Positions 12,353 to 24,066 of a stretch of DNA of 64,000 bases are shown piece by piece. Below the pieces are notes generated by a model. That model was not told where the DNA came from, made no database searches, and saw nothing but the letters and a program-made list of their open reading frames with translations. A program made the translations under genes and the position numbers. The DNA is taken from NCBI RefSeq assembly GCF_032362555.1, contig NC_083525.1, positions 7,859,501 through 7,923,500 on the forward strand. The letters run 5' to 3'. Origin of the DNA: Amyelois transitella (Eukaryota > Arthropoda > Insecta > Lepidoptera > Pyralidae). Position 1 is the first letter of the stretch. Every line of letters begins with the position of its first letter.

Positions 12353-14070
12353 TAGCCCTCAGAATTTCTATACGCGATAGAATCAGCTGTATTCGAGCTT
12401 CGTGTTTACGTTCACACAACGATGGAGGAGTGTGTGCAAAAATACTTTTTCATCGAGTACCTATTCTATCCTGTATAATAAAACAAGTAGGCAAGTACTG
12501 CCGCTGTTTTATCGCGAATGGCATAATGCAACAATGTACTTTTATTGTTATCACTAGAATAACATTCCGCGAACAATGTTGGCTCATTCCTGCAGGAAGC
12601 ATCGTCTGCGATTCCGCGGAGGCAGGCGTGGGTATTATTTTGCATGGATATGATATACCTACACTTATCTCCCTTCTCAACTCATAAACTAGCAAGGTTT
12701 TTGTTCGATAGAATCAGAAGCAGTAAAAGTTGTACAAAGTTACACAATTATTTAGAATTTAAATATGACATACCACGGTATTCCTATTTCCCTTCTCAAC
12801 TTCGCAAGGTTTTCGTTCGACACATTTGGAAGCAGGAAAAGTGGTATAAAGTTTATCAAAAGTTATTAATTTATGTATTTAGAAAACTTGTTCTTCCACA
12901 TAGACATATATTATATGGAAGACCAACCCCTCTTACTTTACGAGGTAGACAGTCCAAGACTCTCAAGTATCAATGACCATTTTTTTTGCTCTAATATCAT
13001 ATTTTTGATTAAGGATGAGATTAAAATCGATAATTAAATACCATTAGAATACCACGTACCATCTGATAATCAACGTGATTGATATTTTAGTGATTATCAC
13101 CTTTTCTTATAGATATAGATTTTGAGTCATAAAATCAAACCGCTAGGTACCATAAGCAAAATTAAATAACCACCAGTACCACTACACAGTCTTAAAGGTA
13201 CCTAAAACTGAATTCGAGAATAGGTAAATATTTAAATTCAGTTCACAAAGATATAAAAAACATTAAAACATCAGCCCAACCACAATACTACGAGACATAA
13301 AACCAAAGTCCAAATATGTCTTACATTTCAATAGATTATCCCAAGAAAAACAGACTTCAGAACGTGCCAAGCGTTCGTTCGGAAGCAAGGCTGAATTTAT
13401 TTTAATTCAAAATCGATAGCTATTTGAGTGGAGCGTCTGTAAATACTCCGAACGTCCCACTTCAGGCAAGCTATTCCACTTACCATTCTAGAATTTTCGA
13501 TGACTTTCATGGTGTATTTATTCTTGAGATGCGGAAAATTTACTTGTTTATTTATTATTTTAGAACAAAAAAGCCTTTTATATTTTCGATGAATTCGTTT
13601 TCCACGTGGAGTAGAAAGTCAGTTTACTATTTTCCGCTTAATTGCGATATTGGTTTCTTAATACAAAAAACTACGCGTTAGATTAAACGATTTTTAGGTA
13701 AGTACATTTTATTATTTTTAATTCTCATTGGTTAAGGGTTTGATTATAATCTGTGGCGCCTCTTCGTTACCCATATATTTAATCAATGTTTATGTTATTT
13801 CTCTCACCCTTAGAATTTGAAAATGCGCGCTAGGTAAATATTATATATATAATATTATACAAGTTGCAATTGCTAGACTTTTCTATAAACAAAAATCATA
13901 TTCGATAAATCATTCGAATTCAACACCAGATGAAATGCAGACAGATTATTTTGGTCTGTCGCCGACCGTATCGATTTTTCATTAACGCAACGGGGTCACT
14001 GGCTAGAAATGGAGGTTTGTCGTCTAGGACCAGGGTTTGAGAGTAGCGGGAATACCATACACAAATAGAT
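12353..14070. other. Intergenic, nothing recognised
   Basis: The 110-codon and 85-codon frames here (12644-12976, 13424-13681) lack motifs. A possible family A scrap is at 12935-12975. Confidence 0.5.
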
Positions 14071-14072
14071 TT

Positions 14073-14292
14073 GCCGTGTGGTTCCCGGCACCAATAGAAA
14101 AAAGAATAGGACCACTCCATCTCTTTCCCATGGATGTCGTAGAAGGCGACTGAGGGATTTGCTTATAAACTTGAGATTTTTTTAGGCGATGGGCTTGTAA
14201 CCTGACACTATTTGAATCTCAAATCTATCGTTAAGCCAAATAGCTGAACGTGGCCTATCAGTCTTTTCAAGACTGTTGGCTCTGTCTACCCC
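14073..14292 (+). repeat. Family A SINE-like element
   Basis: Near full length, from gccgtgtggttcccggcacc to ggctctgtctacccc. The (TATG)n tail is missing because a reverse family B copy abuts directly. Confidence 0.88.
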
Positions 14293-14555
14293 ACCATAGA
14301 TGGATTTTACACGAAGCGTTTAACCTCCGTAACCTTCACAGAGGAACCTAACCCGTATTGGATCATATGGTTACACTTCCAGTTGCCTGAATGATGAGAA
14401 TCAGTAAGTATCCATATAATTAATTTAACCTCGAAAATAGTCATTGGTACTATACAGAAAGCCATTAAGAACATGGCCGAAGTAATCGAATAAAAACTTT
14501 TTGCACATCTCGCATTTTAACTGGGCACCTTTCCGATTCGATCACCTGCGCTCTA
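14293..14555 (-). repeat. Family B SINE (reverse)
   Basis: Minus-strand copy with the B body (cgtaaccttcacagaggaac, ctaacccgtattggatc), ending near the tRNA-like head at gggcacctttccgattcgat. Confidence 0.75.
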
Positions 14556-14589
14556 AATACAAGTCTTAACCTTACTACTACTAAGTAAA

Positions 14590-14890
14590 ACTCTTAAGAT
14601 AGACAGAGCCGACAGTTTCAAAAAACCTGAAATATCACGTTTAGCTTAATTAAAATATATATATATATCTTTTTTCAGAACGTGCAGCAAGGTCTCACCA
14701 ATCTTAATACCTTAATTGCTTAATGACGACATTGATTGAGATTCAAATAGTGACAGGTTGCTAGCCCATCGTCCACAAGAAGAACCTCAACATTTATGAA
14801 GCAGTGGAAAGATGTAGCCTCTGCGGGAAAAAGGCGTTAGATGTAGTATCAGCCTACCTCTCCGGGAAAAGGCGTGATTTTATGTATGTA
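14590..14890. repeat. Family A reverse fragments plus RTE-end fragment
   Basis: 14590-14640 and 14738-14775 are reverse family A pieces. 14800-14885 is a forward RTE-end remnant (gcagtggaaagatgtagcct .. aaggcgtgattttatgtatg). Confidence 0.65.
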
Positions 14891-15174
14891 TGCATTTACG
14901 AAGCCCTGACAATTGAAATTAATCCCTGAAGTATTCGGATGTAGGAACCAGGTAAAAATACCAAGGAACGAACCGGGAGACCAACCGGTTTTATTAGTGG
15001 TCGGTCTGTCTGACCGACAGATTGTAAATGCATATTAATTGACTGACTAGCTTTCCCCCGCGACTCTGTTCCGGTTTAGAAGGATTAGAGGTGTGCTTAA
15101 TTATACCTTTTTCTTTATAAGTATTGTACGACTTGGGAGTACTTATAAGAAATACTATTCCACGTAAACGTAGG

Positions 15175-15352
15175 TAGATACATACATACATATAATCAAG
15201 TTTATATCCCTTGCGGGGTAGACAGAGCCAACAGTGTTGAAAAGACTGATAGGCCACATTCAGCTGTTTGGCTTAATGATGGATTCAAATAGTGACAGGT
15301 TGCTAGCCCATCGCTTAAAAAAAGAATCCCAAGTTTATTAGCCTTTCCCGTA
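15175..15352 (-). repeat. Family A SINE-like element (reverse, truncated)
   Basis: It starts with the (CATA)n tail, continues through gcggggtagacagagccaac and gacaggttgctagcccatcg, and stops after the agcctttccc block, so the head is missing. Confidence 0.85.
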
Positions 15353-15534
15353 AAACAGGGTTTTAAAAATAATTAACGTCAAAGTTAATAATACGCGTAG
15401 GACGCCGAGATTTGGCATGCTCTTCAGGGATCGCAAGCGACTAAGAGAGGATTTTTAAGAAATCCCACAGAACACAGTAACCGGTTTAAGTGAACTTCAA
15501 ATTCTGGGCAAAGCTAGTATAGGAAATATGTTGA

Positions 15535-15808
15535 TACTAGTAGTGCCCGCGACTTCGTCCGCGTGGAATATTTATTTTTGGCATCATTGAAGCCCTCAAG
15601 GATGAAAATTTTTCCTCGTTTTTTTTTTCACATTTTCCATTATTTCTTCACTTCTAAAAGTTACAGCGTGATGTTATATAGCCTAAAGCCTTCTTCTATA
15701 AATGGTCGATTCAACACCAAAATAATTTTTCAATTCGAACCAGTAGTTCCTGAGATTAGCGCATTCAAACAAACAAACAAACTCTTCAGCTTCATAATAT
15801 TAGTTTAG
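15535..15808 (+). repeat. Family C interspersed repeat
   Basis: It contains cccgcgacttcgtccgcgtg, then the gccctcaaggatgaa block, ttgagattagcgcattcaaa-type sequence, and an end in ttcataatattagtttagat. Other copies lie at 40880-41165 (-), 48808-49230 (+, duplicated) and 57163-57312 (-). Confidence 0.8.
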
Positions 15809-16785
15809 ATGAGTAAAATATTTGCGTTTGAATAAAATATTATGAATAGACCTAATGAAGATTTCTATTATTATTATTTTAATTTTGTTCTTAAAAAAGG
15901 AAGTTCGTAACAGCTAGTCTTACATAAAATAAAACCACACAGATTGTCTTGGCAAGCGGTAACGACCACGTTGGCAAGGTTGTCAATTCGAACGCCATGC
16001 TCGAATTTAAAAAAATAACCAGCCAAGTGCGTGTCGGATTATCCATGGTATAAAATTTTAATATTTTAATGAAAATTTTAATGATTACTATTACAATGTC
16101 GTATTAAAGCCTGAAAATTAATAGTACTTACTGGTTTCAAAACAAAAAAAAACACATTTATGTAGGTATTACTAATTAATAGTATAATTGGTGTTAAAAA
16201 TAAGCACTCGATCGTAAAAAAAAAAACTTTTTATTCCTTTTTAAATCTCGAATGCAATCGAGTTTTCACTCGATCGCATTTATGGAATATTCAAAAACGT
16301 TAAGTATTGCATGAAATCGTTTCTTCGAAAAGCGTGTCAAGAGCATTTTTATTATATATATTTTTTTTTATTATCGATTCGATGCCACGGTTGGAAATGC
16401 GAGTCGATTGAGTCAACCTCGGCTGAGTCACGGTCGCGAATCGCTAATCGAAGAAGTGAAAATGATTTCCAAAATTACTTCAACCCGAAGAACTCTGTGT
16501 TTTTTTTAAATTTCGGTCCTAGAGAGGTGCTTTTTGCGTAAAAAATATATTTCGGGTATAATACACCAACTTTACTCCCGATTCTAAGCACCACATGATT
16601 CTTATGTATGTAATGCTACGCAGATAACGTCATAAAAGTGTATTTTTTAATTTTATTTATTCCTAAAGTCAAAAAATTTCTATCGTTTCAATGTAAGGTC
16701 TCTCTGTCCTCTCTCTGTATATAATAACACTATGTGAAACTGGGGTTATTCACAAACGGTGATAATATTTTAAAGGTAAAACAAA
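15809..16785. other. Intergenic with one small hairpin
   Basis: No gene. A 12-bp inverted repeat with one mismatch (aatgcaatcgag at 16251-16262; ctcgatcgcatt at 16269-16280) encloses a 6-base loop. A scrap of the ccaagtgcg SINE family is at 16018-16050. Confidence 0.55.
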
Positions 16786-17277
16786 AATAGTTTAAAAAAA
16801 ACTAAAAAACTACGCTTTTATTGCTAATCAAACTAAAAAATAGAAAATAAAAATTAATGACAAAGGAATTCAGTAGTAGCAAGTCGAACAATCAGTTATA
16901 GTCAGTTGTAGTAGTAATTACCTCGGATTAAAATTATAACAAAATTAAATTTATAAACAAAACAATTTAAATCAGAGTAAAAAGCGTGGGGTGCCTGATG
17001 TAGTAAATATTAAAATCATTCTATTAGCATATATTTATGACAAGAGAGTTATGAAAATGAAGTAAAATGCACCCCACGCTTTTTACTCTGATTTAAATTG
17101 TTTTGTTTATAAATTTAATTTTGTTATAATTTTAATCCGAGGTAATTACTACTACAACTGACTATAACTGATTGTTCGACTTGCTACTACTGAATTCCTT
17201 TGTCATTAATTTTTATTTTCTATTTTTTAGTTTGATTAGCAATAAAAGCGTAGTTTTTTAGTTTTTTTTAAACTATT
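16786..17277. repeat. Perfect 209-bp inverted repeat with 74-bp spacer
   Basis: The arms at 16786-16994 and 17069-17277 are exact reverse complements over all 209 bases, checked base by base. The spacer is 16995-17068. Immediately to the right, 17278-17340 repeats the outer end of the right arm in direct orientation with several substitutions. There is no open reading frame of note. It may be a foldback MITE or a hairpin RNA locus. Confidence 0.95.
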
Positions 17278-17504
17278 ATTTATTTTCTATTTTTTAGTTC
17301 GATTTGCAATAAAACGGGTAGTTTTTTAGTTTTTTTATACAATTATTTTTTGGAAGTTAACACTTCTGGTATAACTATCTTACTAGAAAAGACTTTTGCA
17401 ACCATGCGCCCATCGCCGGAGGTTTTCACAACTAACTTTCTTAAAGTTATATGTGGCCTGATTGGATTAAATCTCATAATATTCTCATCATCATGATTCT
17501 TTTT

Positions 17505-17650
17505 AAGGCGATGGGCTTGCAACCTGTCACTATTTGAATCTCAATTCTATCTTAAAGCCAAATAGCTGAACGTGGCCTATCAGTCTTTACAAGACTGTTG
17601 GCTCTGTCTACCCCGCAAGGGATATAGACGTGATTATATGTATGTATGAT
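17505..17650 (+). repeat. Family A SINE-like element (3' half)
   Basis: It begins at aaggcgatgggcttgcaacc and ends in gacgtgattatatgtatgta. It is 5'-truncated. Confidence 0.85.
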
Positions 17651-18189
17651 GATTGTTAAACCCAGTTGAAAAGAATTTTATAGTGATAAATCACTGTTAA
17701 TAATATTTTTGACTATCCAGCAAACATAATAATTTTCGATTGTGGCCTTGCCAGGAATCAAACCACAAGATTAAGAGGCAGATTGATACAGGAACAAAAA
17801 TATTTCAAACATACCTCCACTGCCTTTACAACCAGGAACGCAACAAAGTTTATCTGAAGACATCGTGGCACTTTTGTTGTAAAATCTGTCTTTCACAAAA
17901 ACAAACACAAACTTGGGACTCCTATCTCAAATAATAAGGTACTTTTTACAGGAGTCCTATCTCAAAATATCTGCACAACACAGTAAACACAGTCAGGGTC
18001 CAATCTCAGATGATAAAATCACACGAATATCCGGAAGAACAAAGCTCGACTGAACGGAACATTCCAAACTCCAAATAACGACAAGTTATCAGCACAAAAC
18101 AAAGTGCAAATAGGTAAATACACAGGCACCGGTAAAAAACAACAGAAAGAAAGTTTACAGGTGTTCGAATCGAATTCAATCAAAACTTA
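17651..18189. other. Intergenic, nothing recognised
   Basis: No motif-bearing frame. The 64-codon frame at 17740-17934 is not supported as a gene. Confidence 0.5.
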
Positions 18190-18197
18190 CTGCAAAA

Positions 18198-18843
18198 TAG
18201 GAATGTGAAAAAAAAATCGATTATGGAAAAAATCGATTAAAAATCGATTTTTTTAAAGGAAAAATCGATTTTTATACATGATTTTTTAAAAATTAATAAT
18301 CGATTAAAAATCGATTTTTATAATCATACAATAAATGCACTCCAACATTACGTTTTTGTCTTCTGGCTTGGAGCCCGGAACGCGAACTGCCAAAGAATAC
18401 TATCATAGCTCCATAATATTACATCAACGCCATCTGTGCATTCTTTCTGTGCTCTTAAAACAGTTTAGATAATTAATTTAATCAAACATTCTCTAGATGG
18501 AATTAGTCGATGAACAGTATTTTACCGACATTCGGTTGATATTTTATTCATTATTCGTTGCTGAAACTTCATTTTTCAAACTTGATTGTTAAAAACTTTA
18601 ATTTGTGTTGATTTTATAAGAACTTTCTATTTCTGTTGTTTATTTTTAATGAATAAATCTATTGATATAATGTAAATGGCGTTTATTTTGACATAAATTG
18701 AAAAATTAGGAAAAAATCTATCAATATAATAAAATCGATTATTTTCTTAAGAAAAATCGATTATTTGTTAATCGATTTTTCATACTTAAAAAATAAATCG
18801 ATTATATAAAAATCGATTTTTTATCAGCAATGTCACATCCCTA
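18198..18843. mobile_element. Non-autonomous hAT (Ac-like) element with AATCGATT arrays
   Basis: The ends are TAGGAATGTGA on the left and TAGGGATGTGA on the reverse complement of the right. The element is flanked by the perfect 8-bp direct repeat ctgcaaaa at 18190-18197 and 18844-18851. Eight-base duplications and TAGGGATG-type ends fit hAT elements. Inside, AATCGATT occurs six times near the left end (about 18213-18320) and five times near the right end (about 18731-18822). The middle is AT-rich and noncoding. Confidence 0.88.
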
Positions 18844-18851
18844 CTGCAAAA

Positions 18852-21800
18852 CTTATTTGACATAAAAAAACTGTCACTCATTTTCCCAACGAGTATTACA
18901 GTGTTGCTATTATAAATAGGCAAAAGATACCTAATGTTAATTCAAGAATTGCATTAATATGTTAAATACGTATTAAATATCGCAAAGTTCTGTAGGTAGT
19001 AACTTTATTCTTGTATTTTTGTAAATTTAGTTGTTCAATTTTCATTTATTACTTTTGTTTTATTACTTATATATTTTTTATTGTTTTAAAATATTCTACT
19101 AATTCTACTATGGTTTCTAATGGTAATTCTAAATGGAGCAATGCGATGAAATAAAGAAGCCTCAGGTTAATAGTAACATTATATGGAAATATATTACATC
19201 TCTTTTTGACTCATTATACGTCAGAACTTCTTGGTTTCTTGTATGGAGATTACTGGCACTGGTGCTATCTCTGTCTCTCTTACTCTCATACGAAGGATCT
19301 AAAAATGAATTTATTAATCCTGGCAGTTTTAATAAGGATAATGAGAAACTCTTATCAAAATATTGCATTGTCATCGGTCCTTGATACGTGTGCAAAGTTC
19401 CAAGTTCATCAGACGTTTAGAAATCAGTGAAAATTAAGCTCAAAGATTCCGTTACATACATACATACATACATACATACAACCCAAGCTAATAAAAGCGT
19501 AGTAAAAAGGGAAAAGTCATACCCACGTTCGTATTTATTGCCTCCGTAGGCCTCTCTTAATACGGTAAGGTACTTCGGCCGTTATTCACTTAGCAATTTC
19601 AATCACGTTCATACACATGACATCACTTTACATAATTAGAACAATTACAAAACTTTATTATTTGTTTACGAACAGGAAAACCTTCCCGATGAGACACGTA
19701 TGTGCTAAATATGCAAATTGTTTCGCGCCAAAAAGGCAATGAACTTGTTTTTCCGTCCGTTCCGTTTCACGCACAGTCGCACCGCGCACCTTGTTTTGAT
19801 TTTGGCTCGATTACGCTCCGTTTCATTTTATTTCCAAAATGGTATACCGAAATTGATACAATTGAAAAAAAAAACCAGTTGCACACTAAAAAGTAGCCTC
19901 GGTCATTCTATAGGTAATCATTCTCTTTTTAAATAGTCACTTTCGTGTTTAGATCATCAGAATATGTTGTGAAAGTTATTTTACAACTTCACTGATGTTA
20001 GTTATAATCTATACGATTTATGCGCTATCAATCGATCCTGTACTCCTTAGACAAGTGCTCTTTCGACATACATATTGTACCGTACCATTTAGGACCATTG
20101 TCGATGGCGTACCTATCATTTATATCGTGTGTTCTCCTCATATAATAGATGACTAACTGAGAAAGGCTTATAGACTTCAGATCGTTCTTTTAACCGATGG
20201 GCTTGCAGGTTACAACAGTTGCAAGTCGGTCACTATCTCTGACGTAGAAGATAGATTTAAACAAAATGGATGAAATATTGTTTACCTTTGTAGGTGCTAT
20301 TATTAATTCTGTGCCATTACCACTCGGGGTTGGAACTGTAACGGTAAAACCGGTAAGAGAGCCATTGTCCCTACTCGAATGCAATCTATAGAGCGCTGCA
20401 GCCCACTCCGCTCTGTGCTCTGTCAGTGTAACCCAAGCGAGACAACTCAGTGTGGGCAGTTGCCCGGTTTTATCTTGAATGCATCGTTGAGAATAAAAGA
20501 GAAGTTATTTTAAGAAAAAAACTCATTAAACTCACTAATGTTGTCATTTTTTTTTGTGACGTAAGAACCTTAAAATAAAAGTACAATTTCCAACCGCTCT
20601 ACAGGCAAGTTCAATCTGCCACAAAGGTAGATCAGACCTTTAGGAGAAAACAGTCTACTCCTTAAGGCCCCGGGTACAAGACAGTTTCTTACAACTGCGA
20701 ATATGATTTTATATGATTATATGATTATTTGTTACGGGCATATTGTGTTATTGGAAAAGAGATGCTACTTGCTAAAGGTAAGTGCGTAGTACTAGATAAA
20801 GAGGCAATGTTTCTTAGAATACGTAATCCGCCATTTTGTGGCAGCGGCCATTTTGACTTTCAAACTTTTAAATTTTGTAACCGGCCAGGAATTTATTTCT
20901 TTTTTTTTTTTATTGTTACCAACCTGTGCATCGGCTGAGTCCTTTGTGTGTACTGCGCCATGATCGGTGACAAGCGCGCATGGCTAGGCGACGCGCATGC
21001 CGTGCTTCGCGCCGCCGCTAGCTTCGCGCCATCTTGCGCCACAGACACTACACTGCACTGTCACTACACACACAGCCACTGGCACAACCTGTTGACAATG
21101 ACGCTGCATTAGTAAGGGAAGAGAATCTTCATGAGAGAAAGAAGTTGGGAAGATTTGTGGTTGTTTTTCAGAGGGCTATACTATTATTTCCTTGACACTA
21201 ACCAAAGCAATACATTTATCAAAGGATAGATCCCCAAAAGCAGCCAAAGGTACCACGTTAGTTTTAGAGTCTAAAGACGAATGAACGGGCAATGGTACAC
21301 GACCAGCATAACTCTTGATTACATTATTTTTCTGATTTCCTGTTGCCATTTGCCCCAGACTTTGAACCTGGGGTCCATATTGACCACGATTCAGAGAGTA
21401 AAAACGGCAAAGATATTCCTATATAGGGTATATGGGAATAACTTTGCCTTTTTTACTTTGGGCCTAACTTTACAATGAACTAACAAGGTTGTCGCACAAT
21501 GTTTCTATTCGTACTCCTACGACATCCAAGACAATGGAGACGGAGTGGACCTATTCTAAAGTAAGAGTGAAAACAAAGGTTATTCGAGATGATTTTGTCA
21601 GCGGGCAACCCTTACTTCATAAACTAAAGACCAAATTTTCCACATAGTTATGCGTCTGGAAAAAATGCGTGCGTTTGTAATAAACTAAATTTGACTGATA
21701 AAATGTACTAAATTCCTAATTTACCTGTTTACGTAGATTGTTAAATAACGTGGAATACCACAGAACATTCGATTAAGGAAAAATAAACAGACGTACATTT

Positions 21801-22885
21801 TCTTTCAATTTACGCATATGAGCGAATTGGCTAGTGTCCAGCGCATACGTAACGATACAAATCGGTGGTTTCTAAAAAAAAAACCTGGCGCTAGTAAATA
21901 TCCGAGATTAAAATTAGCGTTCGGATAAAACATTGCGCCGGTAAGGCTCCGGTTGAGAAGACAGCGACAAAAAATACGTATTTAAAAAAAAAACTTTATG
22001 GTTTTTCACAATGTTCAAATCACACACATGTATAGCCCATACAATTTAAGATAATGTTAACTTATTTAGTCCTTCTGTTGTGCATAAGTAAATTACTTTT
22101 CTTGCTATTACCCATCATCATCCTACCATCTCTGAAGAAGAACCCGAGTTGCACCTTTTGACTATGATTGTGAATTAGGTAAGTCAGGATCTACGGGCAG
22201 CGATTCCCGTCCGGCCTATTGGGCGATGATACAAGCCGCACTAGATGAATGTGCCTATTCCCTTAGTCGCCTTTTACGACTTCCATGGGAAAGAAATAGA
22301 ATGGGGCAAAAATACATTATCCATGTATGTGTACTATCGACGCGTTAAAATCCTGACACATAAATCTACCTGAGACACGTTATATTTTTTTCTTTCGTAA
22401 CGGTTCTCAGACCCATTTTGAAGTTACGTGGCTACCTCGGTTACTCAGAGTTTCAAATTTAAATTTGGAAGAGAGCTTTTTATTTCGTTTTTTTGTCGAT
22501 GGCAGGAAACACTTTCATACTTTTTTAAAATAATTTTGTATTTCGCCAACAAATGGATTATCAACATGAATTTTGCAGTACAAAAAAAATTTGTAATACA
22601 TCCTCCAATTTTCATTATGTTCAATACGTATTATGTAAGACGAACCTGAGTTTTGAAGAAAACGTCTGAATAAAATCGGTAATGAATAAGGAGAAATTAG
22701 AACAAAAAAGAGAGTATCGTCACAAGGAGGGTAAAACCCTAATTTTTTAACCGATTTCAATAAAAATAGGTTTCTCAATTCGACTGTAAGCCTTTTTCCT
22801 GGTTCGATCCCCAGTAATGTAAGAGTACCTACTTACCTACCTTAAATCGACGACATTGCATAATAAAAGCTATGAATGAGGAAAA
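18852..22885. other. Long intergenic stretch, no gene supported
   Basis: It includes a (CATA)n run at 19454-19480, a CpG-rich patch at 20960-21030 and a reverse family A scrap at 22252-22306 (agtcgccttttacgacttcc). Frames of 60-87 codons at 19133-19384, 19702-19936, 20190-20384, 21281-21478 and 22428-22778 show no conserved motif. Confidence 0.5.
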
Positions 22886-22889
22886 TAAT

Positions 22890-23170
22890 GAATTAATATT
22901 CAGGGATGTAGTTGGCTAATAGTACATCAGTTTGAATACTAACCGATGCTCTTACGGTGAGGGAAAAACATCGTGAGGAAACCTGCACATTCAGGTAACT
23001 GGATGTGTAACCAGGGATTCAATACGGGTTAGGTTTACCAGCAGAGGATGCGGAGGTCAGATGGGAGTCGCTTCGCCTAAAAACCTGACTCCCCCAATCC
23101 AGGATCCATAGTCAAAGGCTTACCCCGGGCTCCTCTCCAGAGTGGTGAGGATGCAACCTGGACTATAGCC
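22890..23170 (+). repeat. Family B SINE body (5'-truncated)
   Basis: It contains aaccgatgctcttacggtga, aaaaacatcgtgaggaaacc, the cggaggtcagatgggagtcg block and agtggtgaggatgcaacctg. The tRNA-like head is missing. Confidence 0.8.
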
Positions 23171-23454
23171 AGAAGAGGAAGTAGAAGATTCCAGTTATAT
23201 ATGCATGTAGGCAACCTTCTTTGTATACGCCATAGCAACGGTTGGCATGGTTTTTTTAAGTTAGAAATATTGACAAATATTTTCAATAATATAGTAATTT
23301 TAAACTGATTATTTCTCTTCTCTTTTCTCCTTCTATCTTCTGTAGGAATAACAACTATATTTCCTACAATGTAAGTCATGTCATAATAAAAATGACCCTT
23401 TTCATATTGGCTTAGGTCTTGGAAGTTAAGCTCCCAGTCTGACTTACATCTTCC

Positions 23455-24066
23455 TAGTAGTCCCGGTTAATTCCTCAACAGTCTGGAGAGGAGCCCGGGG
23501 TTCGCCTTTGACTATGCATCTCAGATCCTACCTCGGCCATGTACCAATCCCAATGAGCCTTTTCAGAGTTACAGTACACTAGTTTGAGTACTAACCGACG
23601 CCCTTACCGCGAGGGAAAACATCATGAGAAAACTTACACATTCAGTCAACTGAATGTGTAACCATGATCCAATATGTGCCGTGTGGTTCCCGGCACGAAT
23701 ACAAAAAAGAATAGGACCACTCCATCTCTTTCCCATGGATGTCGTAAAAGGCGACTAAGGGATAGGCTTACAAACTTTGGATTCTTATTTAGGCGATGGG
23801 CTAGCAACCTGTCACTATTTGAATCTCAATTCTATACATACATACATACATACATACATAAAATCACGCCTCTTTCCCGGAGGGGTAGGCAGAGACTACC
23901 TCTTTCCACTTGCCACGATCTCTGCATACTTCTTTCGCTTCGTCCACATTCATACCTAACTCTCTTCATACAAGCTCGATTCTATCATAAAGCCAAACAA
24001 CTAAACGTGGCCTTTCAGTCTTTTGAAGACTGTCGGCTCTGTCTGCCCCGTAAGGGGACGTGATTA
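23455..24066 (+). repeat. Nested repeats: family B pieces, family A, RTE-end insertion
   Basis: 23455-23520 is reverse B and 23525-23668 is forward B. 23678-24066 is forward family A, split by a reverse RTE-end copy (about 23834-23972). The inner copy appears flanked by attctat on both sides, consistent with insertion into family A and a short target duplication. Confidence 0.78.

Noticed and set aside
12256-12687. 143-codon plus-strand frame
   Set aside because: Composition is unlike a protein, there is no motif, and part of it is the dispersed GC-rich patch.
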